Shown here piece after piece: positions 53,779 through 61,716 of a stretch of DNA of 64,000 nucleotides (position 1 is the first letter of the stretch; every line of letters starts with the position of its first letter). The position numbers were made by a program, and so were the translations under genes. The stretch comes from Dyadobacter arcticus (GTDB lineage: Bacteria > Bacteroidota > Bacteroidia > Cytophagales > Spirosomataceae): the NCBI RefSeq assembly GCF_011762185.1, contig NZ_JAASQJ010000001.1:558001-622000 (forward strand), written 5' to 3'. The notes under the pieces were generated by a model that was not told the origin of the DNA, searched no databases, and saw only the letters and a program-made list of their open reading frames with translations.

Positions 53779-55341
53779 TCAATTCACCGGCACAATCTCA
53801 ATCTCTTCCCCATAACGGTTATGGAACTTGAAATCGACGACGCCAAGTGAGCTATCTTTAGTCAACTTCACCCAGGTTTTGTAATGGAAGAACCATTTTA
53901 CCTGTTCTGAAATCATTCCTTTGGTAAAATAGGAATGCAGGAAAGGATGAAGAGAAATGGTTATTCCCCGCTCATTTTGCTTGCTGAGGATGTAATCGAG
54001 GTTATTCGCAATGGCATCAGAAACCAATATGCTTGCCTGGATTGTGCCTGTTCCACCGCAGGTAGGACATGTTTCCCGGGTAACAATGTTCATTTCAGGC
54101 CTAACCCTTTGGCGGGTAATCTGAAGAAGGCCAAATTTAGATAAAGGAAGAACAGTATATTTAGACCGATCGCCTTTCATTTCATCACGCATGACATCGA
54201 AAAGCGTTCTTTTATTCTCCGCTTTCTTCATATCAATAAAATCTACAACGATAATGCCGCCCATATCCCGCAACCGAAGTTGCCGGGCAATTTCCTTCGC
54301 CGCTTCCAGGTTGACACTCAATGCAGTAGCTTCCTGATCTTCTTCCGAATTGGACTTATTACCGCTGTTTACATCGATCACATGCAATGCTTCGGTGTGC
54401 TCAATGATCAAATAGCCTCCATTTGGAAGACTTACCGAGCGACCAAATAACGATTTGATCTGCTTTTCCAGACCAAATTGTTCGAAGATTTTATTCTTGC
54501 CACTGTGTAGCTTTAAGATATTCTCCTTATCAGGCGCAATGTTGTGGATGTACGCTTTGATATCGTCATATACTTCCTTCGAATCCACGGTAATGCTGTC
54601 AAAAGACTCATTCAGCATATCGCGGATGATGGACGAGGCTCGATTCATCTCGCCTATTACCCGATCGCGGGGTTTTGCTTCACGAAGGGCTTTGATACCA
54701 TTTTCCCATTTATCCAGACAATCCTGCAAATCTTTATTAAGCTCATCCACATCTTTGCCTGTCGCAACAGTACGGATGATTACGCCAAAATTTGCAGGCT
54801 TAATAGAAGACATCAAGCGTTGCAGTCTATTCCTTTCTTGTTTGTCAGTAATCTTTTTGGAAAGATTAACTGAATTAGAAAAAGGAACCAGAACGATATA
54901 ACGACCGGCAATGGAAATGTCACAGGATAATCTCGGGCCTTTTGTAGAGATAGGCTCTTTTACGATCTGAACAAGGATCGCTTGATTTTTGGAGAGGACC
55001 TTGTCAATTTTTCCAAGTTTTTCAATTTCAGGCTCCATCTTGAAGCTACTCAATTTGCCCGAATTGCCACGTTTGGAAATAACGTCCTTCGTTAATTTAT
55101 TGAGAGAATTGATATTTGGACCCAAATCAAGGTAATGCAAAAACGCGTCCTTTTCAAAACCAACATCAACAAATGCTGCATTAAGACCAGCCACCAATTT
55201 TCGGACAGTACCAAGGTAAATATCCCCAACGGTAAAGCTTTGATCAGGTGTTTCGACGTGATATTCTAAAAGGCGCTTATTCTGCAAAAGGGCTATACGT
55301 TCTCCCTTTTGAGTAGAATTGATCAGTAATTCGTTACTCAA
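53779..55341 (-). CDS. rng: Ribonuclease G (RNase E/G family)
   Basis: 520 residues starting at TTG; an in-frame stop (TGA) lies two codons upstream, which fixes the start. The family N terminus ELLINSTQKGERIAL is followed by an S1 domain (residues about 38–125), then the RNase H-like/DNase I-like core with VDFIDMKKAENKRTL (catalytic acids and metal site), and the zinc-link motif TCPTCGGTG. It processes rRNA and degrades mRNA from the 5' monophosphate end. It is the last of a minus-strand group with the COX24-type, TPR and HU genes. Confidence 0.95.
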   Translation of the reverse strand: MSNELLINSTQKGERIALLQNKRLLEYHVETPDQSFTVGDIYLGTVRKLVAGLNAAFVDVGFEKDAFLHYLDLGPNINSLNKLTKDVISKRGNSGKLSSFKMEPEIEKLGKIDKVLSKNQAILVQIVKEPISTKGPRLSCDISIAGRYIVLVPFSNSVNLSKKITDKQERNRLQRLMSSIKPANFGVIIRTVATGKDVDELNKDLQDCLDKWENGIKALREAKPRDRVIGEMNRASSIIRDMLNESFDSITVDSKEVYDDIKAYIHNIAPDKENILKLHSGKNKIFEQFGLEKQIKSLFGRSVSLPNGGYLIIEHTEALHVIDVNSGNKSNSEEDQEATALSVNLEAAKEIARQLRLRDMGGIIVVDFIDMKKAENKRTLFDVMRDEMKGDRSKYTVLPLSKFGLLQITRQRVRPEMNIVTRETCPTCGGTGTIQASILVSDAIANNLDYILSKQNERGITISLHPFLHSYFTKGMISEQVKWFFHYKTWVKLTKDSSLGVVDFKFHNRYGEEIEIVPVN

Positions 55342-55428
55342 TGTTCAACCAACTAAATGGCTATATAATGTTGATAATTAACCTCCCGCTTTTCAGAATA
55401 AAGGGGTATAAATGCGTAGTGAAGAAGG

Positions 55429-55460
55429 ATGACCGGAGCTTCATGTGAAAGTCCGGTCAT
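55429..55460. terminator. Hairpin between the COX24-type gene and rng
   Basis: ATGACCGGA and TCCGGTCAT form a perfect 9-bp outer stem, with a further CTT/AAG pairing inside. It lies 7 bases past the small gene's stop; the T-run is weak on the minus strand. Confidence 0.55.
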
Positions 55461-55466
55461 TTATAT

Positions 55467-55556
55467 TTATTTCTTCTTATGTCTGTTTTTTCTAAGTCTT
55501 TTCTTTCTCTTATGAGTGGAAATCTTATGTCTCTTTCTTTTTTTTCCGCAAGGCAT
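55467..55556 (-). CDS. AURKAIP1/COX24-type small ribosomal protein (29 residues)
   Basis: A tiny gene reading MPCGKKRKRHKISTHKR and then KKRLRKNRHKKK, stop TAA. Twenty of 29 residues are Lys, Arg or His. This is the widespread AURKAIP1/COX24 (mitochondrial mS38-like) protein, in other bacteria called bS22, thought to sit in the small ribosomal subunit. It is too short for most automated annotation. It lies between the TPR gene and rng, on the same strand, with 49 bases to the TPR gene stop, and its surroundings (HU, rng) fit a translation/nucleoid role. I am confident from near-exact match to the family sequence known to me. Confidence 0.9.
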   Translation of the reverse strand: MPCGKKRKRHKISTHKRKKRLRKNRHKKK

Positions 55557-55605
55557 AAATCTATGTCGTTTATAAATAAAAAATAATTCTCTTATTTTCT
55601 GATGA

Positions 55606-56445
55606 TCAATTGTTCAGTCGGTCTTCCAATTCACCGATGGCTTGCTGTATGACCGGGTCTTTTTCTTCCTTTTTAACCTCCGCAAGCACTTTACGAGCCT
55701 GTTCTTTATCTCCAAGTTCAACGAGCGTCAGTCCTAGATAAAACTTTGCTTTCGTATTCGCTGGATTATTGGTTAAAATTTGCCTGAACCGATCAGCAGC
55801 TTTTGAATATTGGTTAGATCTCATGGACAAAATCCCCAGATTGAACAATGCCAATTCGTTGGTGGGATCTGTGTCAATCACTTCCCGTAACATTAAAATC
55901 CCTTGCATTGGATTTTCGGTGTTCACGTAAGTCATTGCCATATTGGCTTTTGCTGCCAGCAGTCCAGGATTCTGGTCAATTGCTTTTTGGTAATATTCGC
56001 GGGTTTTAATTCCAAGATTTTTGGCTTTTTGTTCATTCACAGCAAAGCCATATGCTTCATAATATCGATCTCCTGTTTTGACCAAGTTCTCAATAGATGG
56101 GGATATAACGGCTACTTTTTCAGCATAAAACGCAGCACTGTCAAACTTCTGAAGTTCTGCGAATTTGTCTGACAATTTAAGCCCAGCCGCAATCTTTTCC
56201 TTGTCACCCGCATTTGCAAAGTTACCTTTCAATTGATCGACTATTTTCTGCTGATCAGGGGAAAGGGTAGCTGCGTCATGTGATGTAGGAGAGGAGTCAG
56301 AAGTTGTCGCCGAAGTAGCTGCCGTCTGACTCCTTTCCTTGTCTACCTCTTTGCCCTTCGTGTTGACAACGACTTTTGGAAGACTGAACAATGTTCCAAC
56401 AAGTGCAACCGCAAATACACAGGAAAGAAGAATAGACTTTTTCAT
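55606..56445 (-). CDS. TPR-repeat periplasmic or anchored protein
   Basis: 279 residues from the ATG at 56445 (a GTG three codons earlier is possible). An N-terminal hydrophobic segment (residues about 3–22) is followed by a Ser/Thr/Ala-rich linker (residues about 35–65) and then TPR helices up to the end, for example SNQYSKAADRFRQILTNNP and AKFYLGLTLVELGDKEQARK. Such proteins act as interaction scaffolds. It is 27 bases behind the HU gene on the same strand, so co-transcribed. No enzymatic motif is seen. Confidence 0.83.
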   Translation of the reverse strand: MKKSILLSCVFAVALVGTLFSLPKVVVNTKGKEVDKERSQTAATSATTSDSSPTSHDAATLSPDQQKIVDQLKGNFANAGDKEKIAAGLKLSDKFAELQKFDSAAFYAEKVAVISPSIENLVKTGDRYYEAYGFAVNEQKAKNLGIKTREYYQKAIDQNPGLLAAKANMAMTYVNTENPMQGILMLREVIDTDPTNELALFNLGILSMRSNQYSKAADRFRQILTNNPANTKAKFYLGLTLVELGDKEQARKVLAEVKKEEKDPVIQQAIGELEDRLNN

Positions 56446-56472
56446 AAGTATCACTAAACCTTTTCAGGTAAA

Positions 56473-56778
56473 TTACTTTTCAGCGACCGCTTTCAGTTTG
56501 TCACTTTCTTTCACCTGCTCCACGAAAACCTTGGCAGGTTTGAAGCTTGGTACAAAGTGCTCATCAATAATCATTGAAGTTCCCTTCGAAATGTTACGGG
56601 CGACTTTACGTGCACGTTTTTTATTGATAAAACTACCAAAACCTCTTACATAAAGATTCTCGCCCTCAGAAAGGGAGTCCTTTACCACGGTGAAGAACGA
56701 TTCTAGCGTTTGCTGAACGTCGCCCTTGTCTACACCTGTTTTTTCAGAAATCTGTGCGATTACGTCTGCCTTAGTCAC
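56473..56778 (-). CDS. HU-family DNA-binding protein
   Basis: 101 residues starting at GTG. The N-terminal helix-turn-helix-like pair (TKADVIAQISEKTGVDKGD) and the DNA-binding arm region LYVRGFGSFINKKRARKVARN are diagnostic. A short extension (VFVEQVKESDKLKAVAEK) follows the last conserved strand. HU dimers bend DNA and shape the nucleoid. A TACCTTTG promoter element lies 66 bases upstream. Confidence 0.95.
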   Translation of the reverse strand: MTKADVIAQISEKTGVDKGDVQQTLESFFTVVKDSLSEGENLYVRGFGSFINKKRARKVARNISKGTSMIIDEHFVPSFKPAKVFVEQVKESDKLKAVAEK

Positions 56779-56844
56779 TTTGATTGTTTACTTTAAGTGG
56801 ATATTATTTCATTTATTTACTTACTCCTCTGAATTTTGGGAACA

Positions 56845-56852
56845 CAAAGGTA
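56845..56852 (-). promoter_or_regulatory. Candidate −7 promoter element for HU (TACCTTTG)
   Basis: Exact TAnnTTTG on the minus strand (CAAAGGTA on the plus strand), 66 bases before the GTG start, with an AT-rich −33 region (TTTTA). HU is highly expressed, so this is the best promoter guess in the window. Confidence 0.55.
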
Positions 56853-56937
56853 CGGTAATTTTACCAGAATTTAAAAGGATGGGCTTTTCAATTTTTTTCT
56901 AATTGGTTAAAAAACAGCATACATAAGTTCAAATAAT

Positions 56938-58014
56938 ATGATACCGGATCATTTTGAGGGAGTTCATTTTAACAAAAGGCTTAAATCCTGGTATCTCAAA
57001 AACCATCGCCCTTTGCTCTGGCGCCAGACAAATGACCCTTACAAAATATGGCTCTCCGAAATCATTCTTCAGCAGACCAGAGTCGCTCAGGGAACGCCTT
57101 ATTATGAGAAATTTCTCCTTCATTATCCCACCGTTTTTGATCTCGCCAATGCCGATGAGCGGGACGTTTTAAGATTATGGCAAGGATTAGGGTACTACTC
57201 GAGGGCCAGAAATATGCATTTTACTGCCCGACAGGTCGTCAAAGATTTTGACGGTAAATTTCCATCTACCGCAGCCCAGCTATCCAAACTAAAAGGACTT
57301 GGCGCCTACACTGCTTCCGCCATCGCCTCCTTTGCATATGGAGAAGCTGTGGCTGCCATTGATGGAAATGTTTACCGGGTGATGTCCCGCATTTTCGGGA
57401 TACAGTCAGATATGCTGAGTAATGAAGGAAAAAAGGAGTTTGCTACTTTGGCCAAAGAGCTTATTCCTGCTGATGATCCGGGTACCTATAACCAGGCAAT
57501 GATCGAATTTGGCGCCATTCAATGTGTACCCGTTTCTCCAAATTGTATCATTTGCCCATTGAACGATATCTGTTTTGCTTTCGAGTTCGGAATGCAGAAG
57601 GAACTGCCGGTCAAGGCCAAAAAGCTGAAAGTCAAGCATCGGTTTTTAAACTATTTCGTAATCAATCAAAATGGGCGGATTATTATGAAGGAGCGGACAG
57701 GAAAGGACATCTGGAAAGGATTATTCGACTTTTACCTTATCGAATCGCAGACGCCGCTAACCTCTCCCGAAGATTTTTCGGAAGATAAGTTTATTATCAA
57801 TTTACTGAAAAAGGGCATTATAACTGAAATTCCCGAGCTTTACACCCACAGACTCACCCACCAAAGATTAAATGTTCGCTTCTGGTGGATTGAAATTTCG
57901 GAAAGTGCAGCAATAGATTTGCCAGCTGACATGGCTTTTTACACCAGAGACGAAATTGAATTCCTTCCGAAACCGATCCTAATTGATACGCTTTTGAAGG
58001 AAGTGGGATTTTAA
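56938..58014 (+). CDS. mutY: A/G-specific adenine glycosylase
   Basis: 358 residues. The catalytic Glu is in SEIILQQTRVAQ, the helix-hairpin-helix in LKGLGAYTASAIASFA, the catalytic Asp in AVAAIDGNVYRVMS, and the [4Fe–4S] site in CVPVSPNCIICPLNDIC (C-x6-C-x2-C-x5-C). The C-terminal NUDIX-like domain, about residues 240–355, recognises 8-oxoguanine. It removes adenine mispaired with 8-oxoguanine. It is divergent from HU and precedes a repeat-bearing gap. Confidence 0.95.
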   Translation: MIPDHFEGVHFNKRLKSWYLKNHRPLLWRQTNDPYKIWLSEIILQQTRVAQGTPYYEKFLLHYPTVFDLANADERDVLRLWQGLGYYSRARNMHFTARQVVKDFDGKFPSTAAQLSKLKGLGAYTASAIASFAYGEAVAAIDGNVYRVMSRIFGIQSDMLSNEGKKEFATLAKELIPADDPGTYNQAMIEFGAIQCVPVSPNCIICPLNDICFAFEFGMQKELPVKAKKLKVKHRFLNYFVINQNGRIIMKERTGKDIWKGLFDFYLIESQTPLTSPEDFSEDKFIINLLKKGIITEIPELYTHRLTHQRLNVRFWWIEISESAAIDLPADMAFYTRDEIEFLPKPILIDTLLKEVGF

Positions 58015-58067
58015 GATTTTAATGCCTGCGTATCGGAAGCGATTTAAGGGTTAATGTTGTTCGAGTT

Positions 58068-58147
58068 GGTTCGGTATGGTTCGAGATTGTTATTTATGGT
58101 AATGGAAACGTAAAACAACTTCAGACCACCTCGAACCACCCCGAACC
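58068..58147. repeat. Long imperfect inverted repeat between mutY and oxidoreductase gene
   Basis: Arms GGTTCGGTATGGTTCGAG (58068–58085) and CTCGAACCACCCCGAACC (58130–58147) pair at 16 of 18 bases with a 44-base loop. Confidence 0.75.
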
Positions 58148-58178
58148 CATTTTTAAACACATTTAACTTGTAAGTACC

Positions 58179-59384
58179 ATGCAGAAAATTGCAATGCTAG
58201 GCTCGGGTTTTATCGGGCGTTTTTATGCTGACTCCATTCATGGGCAGAGAGGGCGAGATAAGGTAATCGCCATTTATGCGAGACGAGAGGAAAGCGCCAA
58301 GAAATTCGCTGCCGATTATGGCTGTGATTTTTGGTCGTCCGACATGGAAGAGATCATCGCGAATCCCGAGGTAAATATGGTATGCATCGCGCTTCCCAAC
58401 AACATTCATGAGCAAGCTGTAATGCTTTGCGCCAAACATAGAAAGGCAGTGGTTTCGACAAAGCCGCTTGGGCGGACTGGTGGAGAAGCTTTGCGAATGA
58501 TGAAGGCGGTGGAAGAAGCGGGAATATTTGGAGGCTATCTTGAAGATCTCTGCTACACGCCAAAGTTCTTAAAATCCCTTGAAAGTATTAAAAATGGCTC
58601 ATTGGGCAGGATTATCTGGGCGAAATCCCGAGAAGCACACCCCGGCCCGCATAGCGAATGGTTTTGGGATATCGAACAGGCAGGGGGTGGCTGCATCCTT
58701 GACCTGGGCTGCCATTGCATTGAAATTTCACGCAATTTCATTGGAAAAGATATAAAACCAATTGAAGTAATGTGCTGGGCGGACACGCAGGTTAAGCCAA
58801 TTGATGCGGAAGACCATGCAATTGCATTGGTAAAATACGAAAACGGGGCAATCGGGCAGTTTGAAGTTAGCTGGACTTTTCGCGGTGGAATGGACCTTCG
58901 GGACGAAGTAATGGGTACCGAGGGAACAATCTGGATCAATAATTTTCTGCGTACCGGTTTTGAAATGTTCACTACAGGCCAAAATGCCGAAGGTACAGGA
59001 GAAGAGTATGTTGCGGAAAAGGCCGAAAGTACCACAGGCTGGCTGTTTCCGGTTGGGGACGAGGTCAATGATCTGGGATACAACCACATGTTCACCGACA
59101 TGTTCAATTCGGCGGAGCGTGGCATAGAAGCTGCTGAGACATTTTACGATGGATATATTGTTAATGCAGTTATTGATGCAGCGTACAAGTCTGCAAAAAC
59201 CAAATTATGGGAAAAGGTTGAGCTTCCGGTTTGGAGGGGTAGGGAAGGCGTTGAAAAACCATCCAACTATACTTCTTATGATGAAAAATATTATCTGATC
59301 AAACAAGAGGTAACCCACGACGGGCGTAACAAGCTGATTTTAAAAGATAAGGCGACCGGCAAAATTTTTGAGCAGGATATTTAG
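58179..59384 (+). CDS. Gfo/Idh/MocA-family oxidoreductase
   Basis: 401 residues, cytoplasmic (no signal peptide). The NAD(P)-binding start IAMLGSGFIGRFY is followed by the substrate-site block STKPLGRTGGEA, where the usual EKP is TKP, and the second-domain motif GGGCILDLGCHCIEISRNFIG. It probably oxidises or reduces a sugar or inositol-like compound. It is inserted between mutY and ssb. The 164-base upstream region holds a long inverted repeat. Substrate unknown. Confidence 0.9.
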   Translation: MQKIAMLGSGFIGRFYADSIHGQRGRDKVIAIYARREESAKKFAADYGCDFWSSDMEEIIANPEVNMVCIALPNNIHEQAVMLCAKHRKAVVSTKPLGRTGGEALRMMKAVEEAGIFGGYLEDLCYTPKFLKSLESIKNGSLGRIIWAKSREAHPGPHSEWFWDIEQAGGGCILDLGCHCIEISRNFIGKDIKPIEVMCWADTQVKPIDAEDHAIALVKYENGAIGQFEVSWTFRGGMDLRDEVMGTEGTIWINNFLRTGFEMFTTGQNAEGTGEEYVAEKAESTTGWLFPVGDEVNDLGYNHMFTDMFNSAERGIEAAETFYDGYIVNAVIDAAYKSAKTKLWEKVELPVWRGREGVEKPSNYTSYDEKYYLIKQEVTHDGRNKLILKDKATGKIFEQDI

Positions 59385-59441
59385 AAAAACGATTCACCGA
59401 ATATCCTTATATTTAAATCTACATTCGTAAAATATCCACCC

Positions 59442-59924
59442 ATGGCAGGAAGTGTTAATAAAGTGATTTTAATAGGTAACCTGGGGAGTGATCCAGAGGT
59501 CAGATACCTGGAAAGCGGCTCAGCAGTCGCTAAATTTAACATTGCGACCACCGAATCTTACACTAACAAAAGTGGTGAAAGGGTTGACAATACAGAATGG
59601 CATCGCATTGAACTTTGGGAAGGTCTGGCCAAGGTAGCGGAGAAATATTTGAAAAAAGGAAACCAGGTTTATATTGAAGGGCGCATCAGAACAGACAGCT
59701 GGACTGATAAAGAAGGACTGCAAAAAACCGGTGTCACAATCAGGGCAAACAGCATGACCTTGTTGGGCGGACCATCAGGCTCAGGCGGACAAGCAGAAAA
59801 TAGCAATCAAGGGTATCAGCAACAGTCAGCCGCGCCGAGGAGCAACCAATCGCCCAGGCCAGCCGATCCGATCCCGCCAGCACTGGCAGCAGGAAGTGAC
59901 GACGATGATGACTTGCCGTTTTAA
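59442..59924 (+). CDS. ssb: Single-stranded DNA-binding protein
   Basis: 160 residues. The OB-fold begins SVNKVILIGNLGSDPEVRYLESGSAVAKF, in two shorter recognisable pieces, and includes NTEWHRIELW. A Gly/Gln/Ser/Pro-rich disordered linker covers about residues 110–150, and the C-terminal tip DDDDDLPF is the protein-interaction tip of bacterial SSB. gldE starts 52 bases later. Confidence 0.96.
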   Translation: MAGSVNKVILIGNLGSDPEVRYLESGSAVAKFNIATTESYTNKSGERVDNTEWHRIELWEGLAKVAEKYLKKGNQVYIEGRIRTDSWTDKEGLQKTGVTIRANSMTLLGGPSGSGGQAENSNQGYQQQSAAPRSNQSPRPADPIPPALAAGSDDDDDLPF

Positions 59925-59976
59925 TTAGTTACATTTATCTTATTAACCGTTAATTCTCAACGTTTTCCGATATTTC

Positions 59977-61293
59977 GTGGAAGAAACTGCAGACAGTGAC
60001 GATCCCCTTGCCCGAACGCGTACGGGGATTTTGTTTTCCCCAAAAAGTACGCAACCACTTCTGGCAGGGGTGATAATCCCCATTGATTTTCTTGGCCCCT
60101 ACGACCTTATCCTCGTTGTTTTTCTTCTTATCGTTTCCCTTTTTTTATCCGGCATTCGCGCTGCTTATGCCGCATCCGGCGCCATGGAAAACCCCTGGGA
60201 GCGCAAGAGCGAAGGGGAAAATGGCTTACCAAACCGCATCCAACAACTTTCCTTATCCCTCGTTCAGCGGGCAATGACGCTGTTAGCATTGATACTTGCG
60301 GCACACTACGCCTGGAATCACCTGCAGGCAGCCGATGACCCGTATTCCCGATGGGTCGTTTTAGGTTTTCTGGCGGTGTGGATTTGGCTGGATGCGATTG
60401 TCCGGTACAATAGCGCGCGTCGTGCCAATGAATTTATCCCAAGAATTACAGGCTTGACACAGATTCTGGTAAAAATCTGTCGGCCCTTAGCTGCACCTGT
60501 TATGAAGCTGGGTTACGCTCTGGGCGTGCTAACGCCGGAAGGGGCGGAGGTAACTACCGAAATGCTGGAGGCGAAAGCGGAAAGCGAGGAAGAGACAGAC
60601 CTGCTTCGGGGACTTGCTAATTTCAGACAAACGAATGCAAAAAAGGCAATGCAGGCGCGATTGGAAATTACTTCTTTTGACATTGAGCTGAATTTTCATG
60701 AGCTGATGGACAAAATCAATAAGTCGGGGTATTCGCGCGTACCCATTTTCCGCGACGACCTTGACCACGTTGAAGGTATTCTGAATGTGAAGGACCTATT
60801 GCAACACATTCACCAGGATGAACATTTTAATTGGCAGAAATTACTACGACCGGTTTATTTTATCCCTGAAAGCAAGCGACTGGACGACTTGATGAAAGAT
60901 TTTCAAAGTCGTAGGGTTCATATGGCCATTGTGGTAGATGAATATGGAGGTACCAGCGGCCTCATTACGCTGGAAGATATCATTGAGGAAATTTTCGGGG
61001 ATATTAATGATGAATACGACGAGGATGAGGAAATCAATTTTACGCAAGTAGATGAGAATACTTATGTTTTTGAAGGAAAAGTGCTCATCAATGATCTATG
61101 CCGCATCCTCAACATTGATACCGATTATTTCGACAATGTGAGAGGTACCAGTGAATCCCTTGCAGGTCTGCTACTAGAATTGTTTTCCCGTTTGCCCAGA
61201 ACGGGTGAAATTGCCACCCACCGCGGAGTAACTTTCAAAGTCCAGTCAGCGGACAAGAAGCGTATTAAAAAAGTCAGGGTATTGGTGGGATAG
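59977..61293 (+). CDS. gldE: GldE-like CNNM/CBS-domain transporter (gliding-associated)
   Basis: 438 residues starting at GTG (in-frame ATGs occur only later, after the first membrane segment). Hydrophobic segments near residues 40–62, 95–112 and 125–145 form the DUF21 membrane part, whose usual SGxExAxxS motif reads SGIRAAYAASGA, so partly altered. Two CBS domains follow (residues about 240–365, with VPIFRDDLDHVEGILNVKDLL and DEYGGTSGLITLEDIIEEIFGDI), then the CorC_HlyC domain to the end. In gliding Bacteroidota GldE follows ssb and precedes gldD; here ssb–gldE is kept but gldD is missing. Probable metal-ion efflux role. Confidence 0.88.
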   Translation: MEETADSDDPLARTRTGILFSPKSTQPLLAGVIIPIDFLGPYDLILVVFLLIVSLFLSGIRAAYAASGAMENPWERKSEGENGLPNRIQQLSLSLVQRAMTLLALILAAHYAWNHLQAADDPYSRWVVLGFLAVWIWLDAIVRYNSARRANEFIPRITGLTQILVKICRPLAAPVMKLGYALGVLTPEGAEVTTEMLEAKAESEEETDLLRGLANFRQTNAKKAMQARLEITSFDIELNFHELMDKINKSGYSRVPIFRDDLDHVEGILNVKDLLQHIHQDEHFNWQKLLRPVYFIPESKRLDDLMKDFQSRRVHMAIVVDEYGGTSGLITLEDIIEEIFGDINDEYDEDEEINFTQVDENTYVFEGKVLINDLCRILNIDTDYFDNVRGTSESLAGLLLELFSRLPRTGEIATHRGVTFKVQSADKKRIKKVRVLVG

Positions 61294-61716
61294 TTACTCT
61301 GCTTGTGGGGCGACTTTTGAGAAATACCTTAACTCGTACAATTCCTGATTTTTACCAGAGAAATAGGGCTTATGCGTTTTTTTCAAGATCATGCTTCTGG
61401 AATTAAGACTTAGTATCTGATATCCATTCACAACTTTACCCGTCGAATCCAGGTACGCGAGCGAATCTTTGCTCATCAATTTATAATGCGATTTCCGGAA
61501 TTCTCCTTTTCTCCTTTCAAAGAGTATCCCATCCGGCCTGTAATCAAAGTAAGACCAGTGAGAATCTTTGACATTATTGGTGAAACTGAATCCATTTACA
61601 AAATTTGAAATGGAATCAGTCCGCCATAATCCATATATCTGCTCCTCCTCTGATTTGCATTGGGACAAAATAAAAATCAGAAGAAGAGCCTGGGGGAGTT
61701 TTTTTACCAATGTCAA
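61294..61716 (-). CDS. Small lipoprotein, last gene of the SusCD operon
   Basis: 140 residues starting at TTG, overlapping the SusD stop in TTGA, a 4-base coupling. A type-II signal peptide (QALLLIFILSQCKSEEE) gives a lipobox cysteine at residue 20. The mature part is beta-rich with YGLWRTDSISNF and SHWSYFDYRPDGILFE, a lipocalin-like pattern seen in other exported Bacteroidota proteins. Function unknown; by position it may be an accessory surface lipoprotein of the uptake complex. It is convergent with gldE, which ends 1 base away. Confidence 0.72.
   Translation of the reverse strand: MTLVKKLPQALLLIFILSQCKSEEEQIYGLWRTDSISNFVNGFSFTNNVKDSHWSYFDYRPDGILFERRKGEFRKSHYKLMSKDSLAYLDSTGKVVNGYQILSLNSRSMILKKTHKPYFSGKNQELYELRYFSKVAPQAE

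Noticed and set aside
54455-54901. 148-codon plus-strand frame over rng
   Set aside because: It is antisense to a secure ribonuclease G gene, has no start signal and reads as a shadow.
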